This document shows, piece by piece, positions 5,616 through 6,491 of a stretch of DNA of 6,491 nucleotides; position 1 is the first letter of the stretch; every line of letters begins with the position of its first letter. A program made the position numbers and the translations under genes. The notes beneath the pieces were generated by a model. That model made no database searches. It worked only from the letters and a program-made list of their open reading frames with translations, and was not told where the DNA came from. This stretch comes from Anaerolineae bacterium (GTDB lineage Bacteria; Chloroflexota; Anaerolineae; Promineifilales; Promineifilaceae): assembly GCA_028284105.1 (NCBI GenBank), contig JANQSK010000398.1, positions 1 to 6,491 of the forward strand, written 5' to 3'.

Positions 5616-6491
5616 TCAGCTTTTCAGCTTATCTCCTTCTGGATTATAAAAAGCACCGTGATGAACTTGCGCCTCAATCAGCTTTTTATTGCGGCGGATG
5701 GTGAACATCGCCCCTTCTTGGTTTGCTAAATCTGTGGGGAGCCAGCACATACCAATCGCTTCATTAAGGGTTGGGCTCAGTCTGCTTGAAGTGATCCAGC
5801 CAATGATTTCAAGCCCAATCGGCTCATTATCATTTGGCCGCACAATCTGAAGCCCTTCTTCTGGGACGACCTCTGGTGTGACCATTTTGAACCCAACAAG
5901 TTTTTGTGAAGGCCCAGAGTCCGCTACGCGAGAAATCGGCCGTTGGCCTAAGAATGTCTCCTTGTCGAGCTTTACCGCCCAAGCCTGGTCAGCTGAGATG
6001 GGGTCTGTTAAGGCATCTGTGTCCTGACCCACAATGATGTGCGCTTTTTCTAAACGCAAAATACGCTGTGCCTCAACGCCAAATGGCATAATGTCGAACT
6101 CAGACCCTGCTTCCATGAGTGCGTCCCAAACCGTATGGGCTTGGCTAGCAGGACAGTGAATTTCGTAGCTCAGTTCACCCGTAAAGCCAATTCTCATCAC
6201 GCGTGAGGGCACGCCAGCAACGTCAATCATCCGAATATTCATGTATGGGAATGCTTCGTTGGAAATGTCCGCATCCGTTAATTTTGCCAAAGTTTCACGA
6301 GACCGTGGTCCAGCCAAGTTGAATGACGACCATCCTTCTGAGACTGAGGTGATATGAACCCCATCCCCCCAGCCTGATTGCGCCCACCATTGAATCGTTT
6401 CGTACACGGCTCCAGCACCCGATGTTGTGGTAGACATATACCACTCTTGCTCTCCGATCCGCGCTGTGACACCATCATCCGTAATGACGCC
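5616..6491 (-). CDS. soxA: Sarcosine oxidase alpha subunit, C-terminal GcvT-like domain (partial)
   Basis: The frame is open from the window edge (6491, reading GVITDDGVTARIGEQEWYMS) to TGA at 5618-5616, showing the last 291 residues. The methionine at 6437 is internal: the residues before it match the SoxA pattern G-V-x-T-D-D-G-V-T-A-R, so the gene continues beyond the window. The region is the tetrahydrofolate-binding aminomethyltransferase domain. Visible signatures are TSVSEGWSSFNLAGPRSRET, EAFPYMNIRMIDVAGVPSRV followed by RIGFTGELSYEI, FGVEAQRILRLEKAHIIVGQ followed by DTDALTDP, and GWITSSRLSPTLNEAIGMCW. The EKAHIIVGQDTD stretch and the C-terminal FYNPEGDKL ending fit SoxA better than GcvT or DmdA. 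The expected FAD/NAD-binding half, and soxB and soxD, would lie upstream, out of view. The methylene group from sarcosine is carried from the flavin site to folate here. Confidence 0.87.
   Translation of the reverse strand, partial: GVITDDGVTARIGEQEWYMSTTTSGAGAVYETIQWWAQSGWGDGVHITSVSEGWSSFNLAGPRSRETLAKLTDADISNEAFPYMNIRMIDVAGVPSRVMRIGFTGELSYEIHCPASQAHTVWDALMEAGSEFDIMPFGVEAQRILRLEKAHIIVGQDTDALTDPISADQAWAVKLDKETFLGQRPISRVADSGPSQKLVGFKMVTPEVVPEEGLQIVRPNDNEPIGLEIIGWITSSRLSPTLNEAIGMCWLPTDLANQEGAMFTIRRNKKLIEAQVHHGAFYNPEGDKLKS

Noticed and set aside
5616..6491. DMSP demethylase DmdA, suggested by the neighbouring DMSP-lyase-like cupin
   Set aside because: DmdA is also GcvT-like, but the visible signatures (TDDGVTAR, EKAHIIVGQDTD, FYNPEGDKL) and the immediately following SoxG-like gene fit the sarcosine oxidase alpha subunit better.
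1..6491. CRISPR array, tRNA or rRNA gene
   Set aside because: No regularly spaced direct repeats of CRISPR length, no cloverleaf or TTCGA-type T-arm in a suitable context, and no rRNA-like conserved blocks were seen.

Overview
The window reads as bacterial chromosome of moderate GC, with seven protein-coding genes (two of them cut by the window edges) and several non-coding repeats. The strongest hint of lineage is the palindrome ACGGCCGT, present ten times in 6.5 kb. Together with an interspersed repeat starting GTCATTTCGAG and a BtrH-like protein, it makes me suspect an Anaerolineae-type Chloroflexota genome. That is a recollection-based inference; a cyanobacterium or another phylum is not excluded.

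Layout. On the + strand, 1-243 is the C-terminal coiled-coil arm of valyl-tRNA synthetase. It is followed by an AT-richer gene of unknown function (310-972) and an SRPBCC-fold protein (1098-1628). A palindromic MITE-like repeat (about 1643-1860) fills the gap between this gene and the convergent gene at 1883-3088 (- strand), a BtrH_N/DUF4872-type protein whose usual Cys and His positions are replaced. That gene is divergent from a fructosamine/ketosamine kinase (3333-4187, + strand). The space between them holds a promoter with a palindromic operator candidate on the - strand, and a run of G-rich heptanucleotide repeats. A perfect TATAAT lies exactly where it would give a leaderless kinase mRNA.

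The last third is on the - strand. The C-terminal GcvT-like half of a heterotetrameric sarcosine oxidase alpha subunit (SoxA, 5616-6491, running off the window) is followed after 5 nt by a SoxG-like gamma subunit (4957-5610). Next comes a 14-bp hairpin repeat with a T-tract, and then a DMSP-lyase-like cupin (4257-4853). The Sox genes imply oxidative demethylation of sarcosine or a related N-methyl compound, with the methyl group passed to tetrahydrofolate. The neighbouring DddQ/DddL-like cupin suggests, but does not prove, a locus for methylated osmolytes such as betaine, sarcosine or DMSP.

The most unusual DNA-level signals are the ACGGCCGT palindrome (every copy inside a gene, in all three codon phases), the palindromic element at 1643-1860, the heptad G-quadruplex candidate and the leaderless-start geometry of the kinase.
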